A DNA stretch of 64,000 bases from Pollutimonas sp. M17 (lineage in GTDB: Bacteria > Pseudomonadota > Gammaproteobacteria > Burkholderiales > Burkholderiaceae_B): NCBI RefSeq assembly GCF_025836975.1, contig NZ_CP107548.1:2356001-2420000 (forward strand), read 5' to 3'. Below the pieces are notes generated by a model. That model had not been told where the DNA came from. It made no database searches and worked only from the letters and a program-made list of their open reading frames with translations. Below are positions 17,779 to 27,476 of this stretch, one piece after another (the first letter of the stretch is position 1; each line of letters starts with the position of its first letter). A program made the position numbers and the translations under genes.

Positions 17779-18120
17779 ATGACAACACGCCCCTGGGGTT
17801 ACGAACGCGCCGACTGCCGCGGAGACTTTGCGCTTAGCCTGTTCCTGGACGACATCGAGCACCTGGTCGATCACTATTCGGCCCGGACCGAAGAGCAATT
17901 GGAAGCGCGCATTTTCCGGGCGCAGGCCGCGGCAAACAAGCTTTTGCAAGCCTACGAAAAAAATGCGCGCAACACCGATGCATTCACCCGCCAGTTCATC
18001 GAGATCAAGTGCGTCACCGATGAACACGACACGCAACAGTTCGTGCCCATTTTTTCCAGCGGCCTGAAAGCGCAATTGCTCAGGCTGCTGCACCGTACGA
18101 ACCAGACCTCGCGGCACTGA
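17779..18120 (+). CDS. Hypothetical protein, tandem paralogue B
   Basis: The protein of 113 residues starts at ATG 17779 with a GAGG site 6 nt upstream. It is collinear with the preceding product (WGYERADCRG versus WGFLHPECHG; RAQAAANKLLQAY versus EAQKAVDRLLNQY), so the two are old tandem duplicates, by eye a little over 20 percent identical. No membrane segment or signal peptide. The position 29 nt before the antiporter gene suggests co-expression, but nothing links it functionally. Confidence 0.72.
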   Translation: MTTRPWGYERADCRGDFALSLFLDDIEHLVDHYSARTEEQLEARIFRAQAAANKLLQAYEKNARNTDAFTRQFIEIKCVTDEHDTQQFVPIFSSGLKAQLLRLLHRTNQTSRH

Positions 18121-18149
18121 CCGGAACCCGCCGCCACGGAATTGCCGAT

Positions 18150-20015
18150 ATGGAAAGCACAGGCTTATTGTGGTTGGCCTTCGTCTACCTGACGGCCGGC
18201 GTGATTTCGGTTCCCATCGCCCAACGGCTGGGACTTGGGTCGGTGCTGGCCTATCTTATCGCCGGCCTGCTGATCGGCCCCTTCGTCTTCCATCTCGTCG
18301 GCGACCAGACCGATATCATGCACTTCGCGGAATTCGGCGTGGTCATCATGCTGTTCCTGATCGGACTGGAGGTGCGTCCCGCCGTGCTCTGGAGCATGCG
18401 CGGCGTTTTTTTCGGCCTGGGAGGCGCTCAGGTGGCCGCCACCAGCGCAGCGCTCGCCGCGGCCGGCATGGCAGCCGGGCTGGACTGGCGTCCGGCCCTG
18501 GCCCTGGGCCTTTGCCTGTCGCTCTCGTCCACGGCGATCGTGCTGCAGACCTTTCAGGAAAAAGGACTGCAGCACACAGCGGCGGGCACCGCCGCCTTTG
18601 GCATTCTTCTGTTTCAGGATGTCGCCACGATCCCCATGTTCGCCGCGCTGCCTCTATTGGCCATGGGAGGCACGGGCCAGACAATGCCGGAGCACGGCAT
18701 GCTGAACGCCTATCCCGCCTGGATCCAGGCGCTCGCGGTTCTTGCGGCGGTGCTGCTGGTCATCGCCGCCGGCCGGTACCTGACTCGCCCCGCCTTCCGC
18801 TTCATCGCCCAGACCCGGTCGCGTGAAATATTCACCGCCTCGGCGCTGCTGCTGGTCATCGCCGTTGCCCTGCTGATGGAGGCGGTAGGCCTGTCGCCGG
18901 CCCTGGGCGCCTTCCTGGCCGGCGTGGTCCTGGCGGACAGCGAGTTCCGGCGTGAACTGGAGGGCGACATAGAGCCGTTCCGGGGCCTGCTGCTGGGCCT
19001 GTTCTTCATTTCCATTGGCGCCAGCATCGATCTCCAGCTGGTCGGCTCCAGGCCTTTGCAATTGGGGCTGTTCGTGACCGGCCTCATGATCATCAAGGCT
19101 TTGGCCATCTACCTCGTCGCGCGCCTGTTCGGCATGCGGGGCCGGGCCGCCACGCTGACCGCGGTCGCATTGGCCCAGGGCGGCGAATTCGCGTTCGTGC
19201 TGCTGGGCATCGCCTCGGCTTCCGGGCTCATCGCCGCGGATATCTCGTCGCTGGCGGTGGCCGCCGTGGCGCTCTCCATGGCCCTGACGCCGATAACCCT
19301 CATAGCCTACAAGCGCTGGTGTTCGCTGGGCCTTTCCTCCGCGACCGGGCAGCCCGAGAACGGCGCCTTCGATGAACGCCCCGATGTCGTCGTTGCCGGA
19401 TTCGGGCGTTTCGGCCAGATCGCCGCGCGCCTGTTGATCGTCAATGGCTTCAAGACATCGACGCTGGACTCCAGCGCCGAACAGGTCGAGCTGGTGCGCC
19501 GATTCGGACGCAGGGTGTATTACGGCGACGCTACCCGGCTGGACCTTCTGCGGGCCTCGGGCGCCGCCGAGGCCAGGCTGCTGATCGTCGCCATCGACGA
19601 CCGGGACCAGGCCGAAAAACTCGTCGAGCTCGCCGCCCGCCACTTTCCCAACTTGACGATACTGGCCCGCGCCTATGACAGGCGGCATGCCTATCGCCTG
19701 CTGGACAAGGGCGCCCACGCCGTGGAAAGGGAAACCTTCGAAGCGGGGCTGACCCTGGGCGCCCGGGCACTGGAAGCGCTGGGCATGCACAAGGCCCAGG
19801 CAACGCGCGCCGCCCGCCTGTTCCGCCACCACGATGAACGAATGTTCACGGCACTGGCGGATGTCTGGGGCGATGAAGAGCGTTTCGTCATTGCCAGCAG
19901 GGAAACCAGCGACCGCATGAATGAACTGCTGGCCGCCGACATACAGTCGATGCTGAACGAGCCGGATGCCGGCGCGGATGCGGCGGCATCCGGCCGGCCG
20001 GACAGCCCGGCTTAG
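18150..20015 (+). CDS. Kef-type monovalent cation:proton antiporter (CPA2) with RCK domain
   Basis: This 621-residue protein has a CPA2 exchanger domain with about twelve membrane segments (residues 1-390; includes [14 protein letters not shown] and the SSTAIVLQ helix-break region). It is followed by a cytoplasmic TrkA-N/RCK domain (about 405-545) with the nucleotide-binding [10 protein letters not shown] and a conserved YGDATR. This is the layout of KefB/KefC/YbaL proteins, which release K+ in response to glutathione adducts or other signals. No KefF/KefG-like oxidoreductase gene is adjacent, so gating is unclear. The stop codon overlaps that of the convergent nrdJ. Confidence 0.92.
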   Translation: MESTGLLWLAFVYLTAGVISVPIAQRLGLGSVLAYLIAGLLIGPFVFHLVGDQTDIMHFAEFGVVIMLFLIGLEVRPAVLWSMRGVFFGLGGAQVAATSAALAAAGMAAGLDWRPALALGLCLSLSSTAIVLQTFQEKGLQHTAAGTAAFGILLFQDVATIPMFAALPLLAMGGTGQTMPEHGMLNAYPAWIQALAVLAAVLLVIAAGRYLTRPAFRFIAQTRSREIFTASALLLVIAVALLMEAVGLSPALGAFLAGVVLADSEFRRELEGDIEPFRGLLLGLFFISIGASIDLQLVGSRPLQLGLFVTGLMIIKALAIYLVARLFGMRGRAATLTAVALAQGGEFAFVLLGIASASGLIAADISSLAVAAVALSMALTPITLIAYKRWCSLGLSSATGQPENGAFDERPDVVVAGFGRFGQIAARLLIVNGFKTSTLDSSAEQVELVRRFGRRVYYGDATRLDLLRASGAAEARLLIVAIDDRDQAEKLVELAARHFPNLTILARAYDRRHAYRLLDKGAHAVERETFEAGLTLGARALEALGMHKAQATRAARLFRHHDERMFTALADVWGDEERFVIASRETSDRMNELLAADIQSMLNEPDAGADAAASGRPDSPA

Positions 20016-22858
20016 CCGCAGGCCCCTATCGCGCCGCACACGGTGCAGAACTCGCAGCCGTCCTTCTTGATGACGGCATGGTTGCCGCATTCGGAGCAGC
20101 GCCTGCCCACCATGGCGGGAGCCGTGGCCGGCCTGTGCTGAGGCTCGTCGGCCACCACGCCCATGGCGTTCACCGGCATGCCTTCTTCAGTCAGGATGCC
20201 CAGCATGGCATAGCGATGTATGACCAACTGCGCCACATAGGCGACGGTCGAGGGATAGTTGGCTTGCTTCTCACTGCCCGGGACACGCGCCAGGAAATCG
20301 CCGCGCGGCTCGGCATAATTCAGCAGCTTGCGCAGCTTCATGCCTATCCAGGCGGGGTCCACCACCCGCATGTCCAGGCTCAGCAGCTTGCACAAGCCAT
20401 CGAGGGCGCGCGGATGCGCGCCCGTCAGCCACATGCTGTAGGGGCGGCGGCTGCCATCGGGCATCTGCAGTTCCTTCAGCATCAGCACGAAATCATCGTC
20501 AGTGGATGGATTTCGCACATCGGCCACCCAGGCCAGCGTGCCATCCGTGCCGGTTTTGGGTTCGTGCGGCGCGAACAAGGCATTCAGCACGGGCGAAGGA
20601 TCGCCCTCGCGGGCGCTCAGTGCGCCCAGGTCGTTGTAGCGCCATTCGACCAGCCTGGCGAGCGCCGCCGTCGCGCTGGGCACCTGAACCTGTTTGCCGT
20701 CAGGCGGCATGGGCATCCGGAATCCGTCTCCGTAGGCGTGGGCCAGCACCGACAGCTTCTTGCGCAGCCACCCGCGATCGTTGGCGCGCATATCGGTCGA
20801 CAATGTTTTTGCAATGGCGTCCAGTCCGCGGGGCGGCTGCCCGCCCAGCACCCAGACTTCGAATGGGACGCTGTCGTGGTCCGCCACCGCTACGGCGAAT
20901 TCGCCCTGGGGAGTGTGTATGGTTTCACTGACCCACCCCGCCGCGCCGGCCGGAAGCGCGGGGCGCGAAGGCCAGCGCAATGAGGCCAAGGGCGGGGACA
21001 TCGCCACCTCGGTCAGCACCAGCCGCTTGTCCTGTTCCGACAAGGTAATGGGCGCAGGCGCGCTGGCCGCATCCACCGGCACGGACAGCACCGCGCCCAG
21101 TATGGCGTTCGGACGGTAGGTGGTTATGCCTTTAAGGCCACGATGCCAAGCCTGCAAATACAGGTCCTTGAAATCATCGTAGGGATAGTCGGCTGGAACA
21201 TTGACGGTTTTTGAAATCGCCGCATCGACATGGGGCGCCACGGCGGCCACCATCAGCATGTGATCGATGGCCGAAATATCCAGCGCCGACACAAAGGCAT
21301 CGGGCAGATTGCCGGTATCTCCGCCCATGGCCCGATAGGCCCGATAGGCATGGTCCTCGACCGTATAGTCTTTCTTGCTGCCGTCGGGCATGCGCTTGCT
21401 GCGTGTGTAGAACCAGGAAAAGGCGGGCTCTATGCCGTTGGACGCATTATCGGCGAAGGCCAGCGAGATCGTGCCGGTGGGCGCAATGGAGGTCAGGTGC
21501 GAGTTGCGTATGCCGTGCTCACGGATGGCTTCTTGCAGCGCTTCAGGCAATCGCGAAGCAAAACCGCCTTGCAGATACCGTTCGGCATCGAACAGCGGAA
21601 AAGCGCCCCGCTCCCGGGCCAGTTCGACCGATGCCTCGTAAGCCGCGACGCACATTTCCCGCGCCACGTCGGCCGCCAACCGGCGGCCCTGTTCGGAGTC
21701 GTAGCGCAGGCCCATCATGATCAGCGCGTCGCCCAAGCCGGTAAAGCCCAGGCCCAGACGCCGCTTGGCATCGGCCTCGCGCTGCTGCTCCTCCAGAGGC
21801 CATTTGGTGGCGATCAGCACGTTGTCCAGCATGCGCACGGCCAGGCGGGTGGCCTTCTTCATTTTCGCGAAATCGAATCCCGCCCTGTCGCTGAAGGGCG
21901 AGGTGATATACGCGGTCAGGTTCAGGCTGCCCAGGCAGCAGCAGCCATAATCAGGCAAAGGCTGCTCGCCGCAAGGATTGGTGGCCTCGATGACTTCGCA
22001 GTAGGCCAGGTTGTTCTCGGCATTTATGCGGTCCAGATAAAGCACGCCGGGCTCGGCGGCCGCATAAGTGCTTTGCATGATCAGGTCCCAGACCTCGCGC
22101 GCCTGCACTTTTTTGTATACCCATAAGCCGTCCTCGCGCAGATAGGCGCCCTGGCCCTTCAGCTCGGCGGCGGGTTCGGCGGCATGCGTCAACTCAAAGA
22201 GGCCGCCCGACTCGACCGCTCTCATGAACTCGTCGGTGACTCCGACGGAAACGTTGAAATTGTTCAGTTGGCCTCGTTCCTGCTTGGCCGTGATGAATTC
22301 CATGACGTCGGGATGAGTCACATTCAAAACCGCCATCTGCGCGCCGCGCCGCGCCCCCGCCGATTCCACCGTCTCGCATGAACGATCGAACACCCGCATG
22401 TAGGAAATGGGCCCCGACGCGCTGCTGCCCGTCCCCTTGACCCGGGCGCCCTTGGGGCGAATGGCGGAAAAGTTGTACCCCACTCCGCCCCCGCGCCGCA
22501 TGGTTTCCGCGGCCTGGGCCAGGGCCGTATAGATACCCGGCTTGCCGCCGATGTCTTCGGTAATGGAGTCGCCCACGGGCTGGACGAAGCAATTGATCAG
22601 CGTGCTTTGCAATTCGGTGCCCGCGGCGCTGTTTACCCGGCCGGCGGGAATGAAGCCATGCTGCATGGCCCACAGGAATTCGTCTGCGTATTTCTTGCGT
22701 TGCTTGGGTTCTTCCACTTGCGCCAGCGCGGCGGCCACCCGCGCCCTGACCTCGGTGATGCCGGCCTCGTTCCCTTTGGCGTATTTCTCGAGAAGGACTT
22801 CGGTGGAGATGGCTTGCGGCTCCGCCAAGGCGATGGCGGTGCTTTCCATGTGTTGCAT
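20012..22858 (-). CDS. nrdJ: Adenosylcobalamin-dependent (class II) ribonucleotide reductase
   Basis: The protein of 948 residues starts at ATG 22858 (AAGGA 7 nt upstream; another ATG follows 3 codons later). Ribonucleotide reductase signatures include [10 protein letters not shown] with the catalytic Cys, [19 protein letters not shown] and KTVNVPADY. The C-terminal part has two diverged copies of a TSCPD-like segment (about 660-760 and 800-905) and a final four-Cys zinc ribbon (CSECGN then CEFCTVCG). Class II enzymes use vitamin B12 and work with or without oxygen, which suits a facultative denitrifier. No cobalamin riboswitch was evident upstream. Confidence 0.94.
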   Translation of the reverse strand: MQHMESTAIALAEPQAISTEVLLEKYAKGNEAGITEVRARVAAALAQVEEPKQRKKYADEFLWAMQHGFIPAGRVNSAAGTELQSTLINCFVQPVGDSITEDIGGKPGIYTALAQAAETMRRGGGVGYNFSAIRPKGARVKGTGSSASGPISYMRVFDRSCETVESAGARRGAQMAVLNVTHPDVMEFITAKQERGQLNNFNVSVGVTDEFMRAVESGGLFELTHAAEPAAELKGQGAYLREDGLWVYKKVQAREVWDLIMQSTYAAAEPGVLYLDRINAENNLAYCEVIEATNPCGEQPLPDYGCCCLGSLNLTAYITSPFSDRAGFDFAKMKKATRLAVRMLDNVLIATKWPLEEQQREADAKRRLGLGFTGLGDALIMMGLRYDSEQGRRLAADVAREMCVAAYEASVELARERGAFPLFDAERYLQGGFASRLPEALQEAIREHGIRNSHLTSIAPTGTISLAFADNASNGIEPAFSWFYTRSKRMPDGSKKDYTVEDHAYRAYRAMGGDTGNLPDAFVSALDISAIDHMLMVAAVAPHVDAAISKTVNVPADYPYDDFKDLYLQAWHRGLKGITTYRPNAILGAVLSVPVDAASAPAPITLSEQDKRLVLTEVAMSPPLASLRWPSRPALPAGAAGWVSETIHTPQGEFAVAVADHDSVPFEVWVLGGQPPRGLDAIAKTLSTDMRANDRGWLRKKLSVLAHAYGDGFRMPMPPDGKQVQVPSATAALARLVEWRYNDLGALSAREGDPSPVLNALFAPHEPKTGTDGTLAWVADVRNPSTDDDFVLMLKELQMPDGSRRPYSMWLTGAHPRALDGLCKLLSLDMRVVDPAWIGMKLRKLLNYAEPRGDFLARVPGSEKQANYPSTVAYVAQLVIHRYAMLGILTEEGMPVNAMGVVADEPQHRPATAPAMVGRRCSECGNHAVIKKDGCEFCTVCGAIGACG

Positions 22859-23055
22859 GATAGATTCCTTGATGCCCCGCGCGGCGCCATGAACTGGGCG
22901 CCGGCTGCGGAAATTACGGTGTTGCATCACCAAGATATCATATCGGGCCTCGCCCACCTTTGATCTCCATTAAGAAGACATGGCGGCTTACATCCTCGAT
23001 AAATCGTACTGCAAGCGCGTCAGGCCCGCCAGACCCGCTCACCGCTCGCAAGGAG

Positions 23056-23772
23056 CTAGGCGGCCGCCCTATGAGGATGGCTCAGATAGATGGCCGGCTC
23101 GGCCGAAAGACCGCGCTTCACCTGCCGCGTGCTATCGTCGGCCAACACCTCCTGAGCCCCGGCGGCTAAACCGTCCAGCGCCTGGCTGACGACGGCCGCC
23201 GGCGGTATTTTGGGAACATCCAGCCCGCGCGTCAGGTCGGTATCCACAAAAGACATGTGCAGGCCCAGCACCTGGGTGCCCTGCTCGTGCAGCTCATGGC
23301 GCAGGCCGTTGGTCAACGCCCAGGCCGCCGACTTGGAAGAGCCATACGGGGCAAGGCTGGGCAAGTTCGTCCAACTGGCGACGGACAACACATTCAGGAT
23401 CGCACCGCCGCCATTGCGCGCAAGGATGGGGGCGAAGGCCCTGCTCATCGCCAGCATGCCAAAAAAATTTGTGTCCATATGGCGACGGGTCGACTCCACG
23501 CTGTCTTCCGCCAGGAAACCACCCAGATGGGCGATGCCGGCATTGTTGATGAGCAGGCTTACATCGCCGCAAAGCCCGGCGGCGGCCTTTACTTGCGCAT
23601 CATCGGTCACGTCCAGGCGCAAGGGCACGACACCCTCGAGCGTAACCGTGGATGGATCCCGCGCGGCGGCATAGACCTTTCGGGCGCCGCGCGCCAGCGC
23701 CTCCTTGGCAAAGGCCAGGCCCAAGCCACGATTGGCCCCTGTGATCAGTACGACGGAATTGCTGAGATCCAT
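23056..23772 (-). CDS. Short-chain dehydrogenase/reductase (SDR)
   Basis: The protein has 238 residues with a Rossmann fold. It has the cofactor motif TGANRGLG at 11-18, NNAG, catalytic Ser in SVASW, and YGSSK as the Tyr-x3-Lys pair. The early position of basic residues suggests NADP(H), but the substrate is unknown. A palindrome nearly identical to one in front of the tetR gene lies 64 nt upstream of its start, so it is very probably repressed by the neighbouring TetR protein. Confidence 0.92.
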   Translation of the reverse strand: MDLSNSVVLITGANRGLGLAFAKEALARGARKVYAAARDPSTVTLEGVVPLRLDVTDDAQVKAAAGLCGDVSLLINNAGIAHLGGFLAEDSVESTRRHMDTNFFGMLAMSRAFAPILARNGGGAILNVLSVASWTNLPSLAPYGSSKSAAWALTNGLRHELHEQGTQVLGLHMSFVDTDLTRGLDVPKIPPAAVVSQALDGLAAGAQEVLADDSTRQVKRGLSAEPAIYLSHPHRAAA

Positions 23773-23835
23773 GATGTTCTCTCCTTGAATAAATGATGCT
23801 GGATGAGCTGTTGATAAATAAAATCAAAACCTCTT

Positions 23836-23855
23836 AATATGACGATCATCATATT
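23836..23855. promoter_or_regulatory. Probable TetR operator upstream of the SDR gene
   Basis: AATATGACGATCATCATATT has 7-bp perfect outer arms (AATATGA / TCATATT) around 6 bp. It matches the site at 24571-24590 in both arms and spacing. Confidence 0.75.
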
Positions 23856-23914
23856 TTTGGCCGGCATTGAGCGCTAGGAAAATCCTTGATGCAACCATGG
23901 GGCGGCGTCTGATG

Positions 23915-24556
23915 TCAGGCCGGGTTGGGGATCGGGCTTGGACCGCCCAGCCCCGAATCGTCCTTGGCTGGATGGCCCGGATCGTCGTACCGCGCCAGCA
24001 GCGCGGCACGGCTGCTGGCCAGCAGAGTCTTGCTTTCCGGCCCGCCACCCAGGGCACGGGCCAGCGAAAGCGTCCCTACCAGGGTGCTGGCAATCACCGC
24101 GGCCTGGTCGGGATCTACATGCTCGGGCAATACCTGCCGGACCACGCTGAACATGATGTGCACGCGCTCACGCGAAGCGGCCTGAACCTCCGGCACCTGC
24201 CGGGGCATGTCGGATGCGAGAGCCGCAACGGGACAGCCGTTTTCCAGCCCTTCCAGATGCCGCTCGGACAGATAGCTTTCGACGAGGGCCCGAAACGGAC
24301 TGGCGCCTTGCTTGCGCAGTTCCTCGGTCCGCTCGGCATATATCTGCAGGACCTGCCGGCCGGCGTATTGCACCGCCTCGGCCAACATGGCGTCGCGCGA
24401 CGGAAAATGCGCATAAAAGCCGCCGTGGGTCAGGCCGGCTTCTTTCATGATGTCGGCCACGCCCACTCCGCCATAGCCGCCGCGGCGTATGGCTCGGGCG
24501 GCCACTTCAACGATGCGTTTATGGGTCGCCTCTTTACGGCTGAGTTTTGTGTCCAT
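23915..24556 (-). CDS. TetR/AcrR-family transcriptional repressor
   Basis: The protein has 213 residues: an N-terminal helix-turn-helix (ATHKRIVEVAARAIRRGG, then GVADIMKEAGLTHGGFYAHF, typical of the NemR/AcuR-like branch) and a helical ligand-binding region. It is followed 142 nt later by the SDR gene on the same strand. Both genes have a matching palindrome in front, so autorepression and control of the SDR gene are likely. The GGFYAHF branch often senses reactive aldehydes, quinones or similar electrophiles, which is only a hint about the ligand. Confidence 0.93.
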   Translation of the reverse strand: MDTKLSRKEATHKRIVEVAARAIRRGGYGGVGVADIMKEAGLTHGGFYAHFPSRDAMLAEAVQYAGRQVLQIYAERTEELRKQGASPFRALVESYLSERHLEGLENGCPVAALASDMPRQVPEVQAASRERVHIMFSVVRQVLPEHVDPDQAAVIASTLVGTLSLARALGGGPESKTLLASSRAALLARYDDPGHPAKDDSGLGGPSPIPNPA

Positions 24557-24570
24557 GGCATCAATGCCCT

Positions 24571-24590
24571 AATATGATGACAATCATATT
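24571..24590. promoter_or_regulatory. Probable TetR operator upstream of its own gene
   Basis: AATATGATGACAATCATATT has perfect 8-bp arms (AATATGAT / ATCATATT) around 4 bp, 15-34 nt upstream of the tetR start codon. It is the better copy of the two sites at this locus. Confidence 0.8.
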
Positions 24591-24688
24591 ATTATCCGGA
24601 CGACGGGCGGTCAAGAAATTTATTTGCTGCGGGAACGATACTTGCTACCAAAGGTCTCAAAACCAAAAGTATTTTAACGGAGAGCGGT

Positions 24689-24907
24689 ATGAACCCCAGC
24701 GGCATTTCATTCCTTCTTTGCGCTCTTGGAGCACTCTTTATCGGCATATCCGCCTGCCTGCAATGGTGCGAACGACGATTGAACCATATGACGGATAACA
24801 CCCGGCAACGGCGTCCAGCCGCCGCAGCGTCTGCATGGCGCTCATTCCGGTTTCGAGAAAGCGGCGAGGCGCCGGCCTCGGCAATGGCGCAGCCGGGCGG
24901 CGAGTAG
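24689..24907 (+). CDS. Small single-pass membrane protein, unknown
   Basis: The protein is 72 residues from ATG 24689, with ACGGAG about 8 nt upstream. One hydrophobic segment near the N-terminus (ISFLLCALGALFIGISACL) is followed by an Arg-rich, probably disordered tail. No family recognised. It opens a run of very small genes around the manganese catalase. Confidence 0.6.
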   Translation: MNPSGISFLLCALGALFIGISACLQWCERRLNHMTDNTRQRRPAAAASAWRSFRFRESGEAPASAMAQPGGE

Positions 24908-25004
24908 GCACATGTCCCTAAACCGAAGAGCGGACGCCGATCCCCGGTTCAGGGCATGGAAGTTGCTGCTGCCGCAGCATCTGAATTCATCAAGTGGAGC
25001 ATAT

Positions 25005-25196
25005 ATGACGCAAGCCAAGATCGAACCCGGTGAAACCGATATTTCACTGGCGGGCAGGCAGAAGCCGCGCGATGACATTCAAGACAAGGCCCGGAAAGAT
25101 TTACACCCGGGCTCCGATTCAAGGCAATCGGGCAAGAAAAAAAGCGGCCAGCCCAAGGCTGGACCGCTGGATCGCGGCATAGACCTGGGCAATTGA
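25005..25196 (+). CDS. Small hydrophilic protein, probably disordered
   Basis: The protein is 63 residues from ATG 25005, with GTGGAGC in front. It is highly charged, without Trp, Cys or hydrophobic segments (DDIQDKARKDLHPGSD), the composition of a stress-type disordered protein. An intrinsic terminator follows 24 nt after the stop. Function unknown; position beside manganese catalase hints at a stress role. Confidence 0.6.
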   Translation: MTQAKIEPGETDISLAGRQKPRDDIQDKARKDLHPGSDSRQSGKKKSGQPKAGPLDRGIDLGN

Positions 25197-25219
25197 CGGC
25201 CGTCTTTCAATGCCCGGCG

Positions 25220-25250
25220 GGCCGGATCATGGGATCCGGCCTTTCCTTTT
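25220..25250 (+). terminator. Intrinsic terminator
   Basis: GGCCGGATC / GATCCGGCC pair perfectly around ATGG and are followed by TTTCCTTTT on the plus strand. It ends the small-gene transcript and lies between it and the convergent catalase gene. Confidence 0.85.
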
Positions 25251-25263
25251 CATGGTACTGATG

Positions 25264-26160
25264 TCAAGCCAGGTCGTCATCATCGTCGAAGTCACTGCTT
25301 CCGAGCTCGGCTCCCGTCACCGGATCGGCCATCGGGTCCGACGCTGTCCGCACAGCCATGGCCTTCACCACTTGCGCCTCTTTGTCGCTCAGATTTACCG
25401 ACGCCGCTCCATCTCCGCCATCGACCGCGGACATTTCATCCCATTGATCGACTCGCCTGAAATTGGCCTCGTTGTTCCATGGCCCTTCCATCGCTCCCTC
25501 TCCCTGGGATAAATTGAAATACGTATCGGCAAATTCGGGATCCGCGGGCAGCTTCCCGGGAGGGAAGTTCGGAGAGATCGAGTACAAGGCTTTTTCGAAT
25601 GACTTCAGGTGGGCCGCTTCCCGTGTCATCAGGAAGATCAGCGCATCCTTCACACCGGGATCGTCAGTGACGTTTATAAGGCGTTCATAGACGATTTTCG
25701 CTCTTGCTTCCGCGGCGATGTTCGAGCGCAAGTCAGCGGTCGGTTCGCCGATGGTATCGATATAGCCCGCCGACCACAACTGACCGCCGGAGTTGGTCAA
25801 GGCGGGGCCACCGCCATAGAGCACCTGCGTGACATGGGAATCGTTGCCCGCGCCGTGCAACTTCTGGTAGAGCTCCGCCTCGGTATCGACCGCCTCGGCC
25901 AGCTCGCCCTTGGCTCCTTTATTGAGCATGGCCACCAAGTGCCCGATGATTTCCAGATGGCTCAGTTCCTCTGTGGCGATATCAATGAGCATGTCCTTGC
26001 GCCCGGGGTCATCCTCGCCGATATATTGGGTGAAATAGCGACAGGCGGCGGCAAGCTCGCCTTGCGGACCGCCGAATTGCTCCAGCAGCAAATTGGCCAG
26101 GCCCGGGTTGGTTTCCGCCACCCTGACGGTGTACTGCAAACGCTTGTTATGGGCAAACAT
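25264..26160 (-). CDS. Manganese catalase (dimanganese, non-haem)
   Basis: The protein has 298 residues. It converts hydrogen peroxide to water and oxygen using a dimanganese centre in a four-helix bundle. The metal ligands expected for the family are visible: E35 (PQGEL), E65 and H68 (TEELSHLE), E150 (AAEARAK) and H183 (REAAHLK). The C-terminus ends with an acidic tail (SSDFDDDDDLA). A strong AAGGAGA site precedes the ATG. No signal peptide, so cytoplasmic. Neighbours are several tiny hydrophilic proteins. Confidence 0.96.
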   Translation of the reverse strand: MFAHNKRLQYTVRVAETNPGLANLLLEQFGGPQGELAAACRYFTQYIGEDDPGRKDMLIDIATEELSHLEIIGHLVAMLNKGAKGELAEAVDTEAELYQKLHGAGNDSHVTQVLYGGGPALTNSGGQLWSAGYIDTIGEPTADLRSNIAAEARAKIVYERLINVTDDPGVKDALIFLMTREAAHLKSFEKALYSISPNFPPGKLPADPEFADTYFNLSQGEGAMEGPWNNEANFRRVDQWDEMSAVDGGDGAASVNLSDKEAQVVKAMAVRTASDPMADPVTGAELGSSDFDDDDDLA

Positions 26161-26421
26161 ATATGGTTCTCCTTTGAATAGCGCTCAGTCCGGGAGATCC
26201 AAAACAGAGCGTTCCGGCGCACAGCAAGGGCTATGCCTGTAAAGCTCTGGATCGATACCGGCCTGGCCGTCGCACCAGGCCCGCATGGGCCGGCGCTTCG
26301 TGGGAACGTCGCTTGCTTTACCGGGACACAAGCTGCTCTTGAAGGCTGTCTCGGTCGAGCGACCCAGGTGAGCTTGGGGGGACGCAGCGCAACCCTCAAT
26401 CGTTTTGATAGGAGTATTTCC

Positions 26422-26805
26422 ATGAATGGCAAAATGAATTTTTTCAAACCCTTGCTTGTCGGCGGATTCGCATTGGCGTCGGCTTTCGGCTCCGCCGCCT
26501 GGGCCAACGAAACGCATGCCGGCATGACCGCCGATCAAATCTCATCGCAATATGACAGCGCAATGAAGCATTGCGACTCCCTGAAAGGTAATGACAAGGA
26601 CGTCTGCGAGGAGAAGGCCAAGGCACAGCGCGATTCCGCGAAAGCCGACGCCAAAGCCGGCAAGGCTTCCGCGGAAGCGCAGCATGACGCGACCGAGGAA
26701 GAACGCGACTCCGCTTACAACGTTGCCAAGGAAAAGTGCGACGCCATGTCGGGCGATGCAAAAGATCAATGCATCACGCAAGCCAAGACAAAATTCGGAA
26801 AGTAA
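26422..26805 (+). CDS. Exported small protein with two Cys-pair repeats
   Basis: The protein is 127 residues from ATG 26422, with AGGAG 8 nt upstream; the frame is open further upstream but that part is not protein-like. A signal peptide ends near AAWA. The mature part contains two copies of the pattern C-D-x2-x-G-x2-K-D-x-C (KHCDSLKGNDKDVCEEKAKA and EKCDAMSGDAKDQCITQAK) separated by an Ala/Lys-rich helical linker. Each copy could close one disulphide in the periplasm. Related alanine-rich proteins in betaproteobacteria are usually left as hypothetical. Confidence 0.75.
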   Translation: MNGKMNFFKPLLVGGFALASAFGSAAWANETHAGMTADQISSQYDSAMKHCDSLKGNDKDVCEEKAKAQRDSAKADAKAGKASAEAQHDATEEERDSAYNVAKEKCDAMSGDAKDQCITQAKTKFGK

Positions 26806-26862
26806 GCGCCTGGATGGCCATGCGGCTTGAATTGACGGCCCACTTTGCTGACAGGAGGAAAT

Positions 26863-27051
26863 ATGACCAAGCATATGCCAGATACCGATCCGCTGAAACG
26901 CGAACCACCCGGAGCGGTCAGCAGAGTCCCGGATAAGGACGTAGACCGCAGCGGTCCGCCAGCCGGCAAACCAGACGAGCAAGGCGGCGCGGCAACAGGC
27001 GGCCGACCCGGAGACAAGCAGCCCAGGGGCGATGAGCCCTTGAATCGTTGA
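26863..27051 (+). CDS. Small hydrophilic protein with C-terminal GDEPLNR
   Basis: The protein is 62 residues from ATG 26863 with an excellent AGGAGG site. It is rich in Pro, Gly, Asp and Lys, and likely disordered. The last residues PRGDEPLNR resemble the end of the product at 27757 (SEGDEPKNR), suggesting the two belong to one small family. It follows the Cys-repeat gene by 57 nt and is closed by an intrinsic terminator. Confidence 0.68.
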   Translation: MTKHMPDTDPLKREPPGAVSRVPDKDVDRSGPPAGKPDEQGGAATGGRPGDKQPRGDEPLNR

Positions 27052-27069
27052 CATTCCACACTTGATCCA

Positions 27070-27094
27070 GACCCGCTTCGGCGGGTCTTCTTTT
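27070..27094 (+). terminator. Intrinsic terminator
   Basis: GACCCGC-TTCG-GCGGGTC followed by TTCTTTTG, 18 nt after the preceding stop codon. Confidence 0.88.
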
Positions 27095-27167
27095 GCCGCC
27101 CGCCCTATATGATGAGTTCGGATGAGGCCCGACGCTTTGTCGCTGTAGAAGCGGACACGGCGGTGCT

Positions 27168-27476
27168 TTACGCCAAACTGGCCGCGTCGGGCTCGGGCTC
27201 CAAACCCCGCCGGTCGTCGCTTCCGCTCTTGACGGCAAGCCGCCCCTCTTCGACGGTGATCCGGATCGGACCGGGCGTAGGGCGATCGGCCAGTTCGCAG
27301 AGCAATTCGGCCAGTTCCGTTCGATCATGATCAAGGACACACAGCTCCAGAACGATGCGCCTTGGCCCACCCCGAAGATATAGCTTGCACCCGCCATGGT
27401 CCGGTAAATTATCGTAGGCAATGATGTGACGCTTCAGAGGCACTGGCAAGCTTCCGATCCATTTTCCGTAACTCAT
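27168..27476 (-). CDS. Hypothetical protein
   Basis: The frame gives 102 residues from ATG 27476; AGGAGC lies 13 nt upstream, slightly far. The middle region (KLYLRGGPRRIVLELCVLD) is beta-like and the C-terminus is charged. No family recognised. No overlapping frame is better, but the evidence that it is expressed is modest. Confidence 0.45.
   Translation of the reverse strand: MSYGKWIGSLPVPLKRHIIAYDNLPDHGGCKLYLRGGPRRIVLELCVLDHDRTELAELLCELADRPTPGPIRITVEEGRLAVKSGSDDRRGLEPEPDAASLA

Noticed and set aside
22859-23055. Cobalamin riboswitch upstream of the B12-dependent nrdJ
   Set aside because: I looked for the conserved B12-box core and the long structured leader on the minus strand and found neither in the 197 nt available.
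27109-27330. 73-codon plus-strand frame overlapping the hypothetical gene at 27168-27476
   Set aside because: Ser/Gly/Arg-rich with no ribosome site; follows a terminator. The minus-strand frame has a better, though still modest, case.
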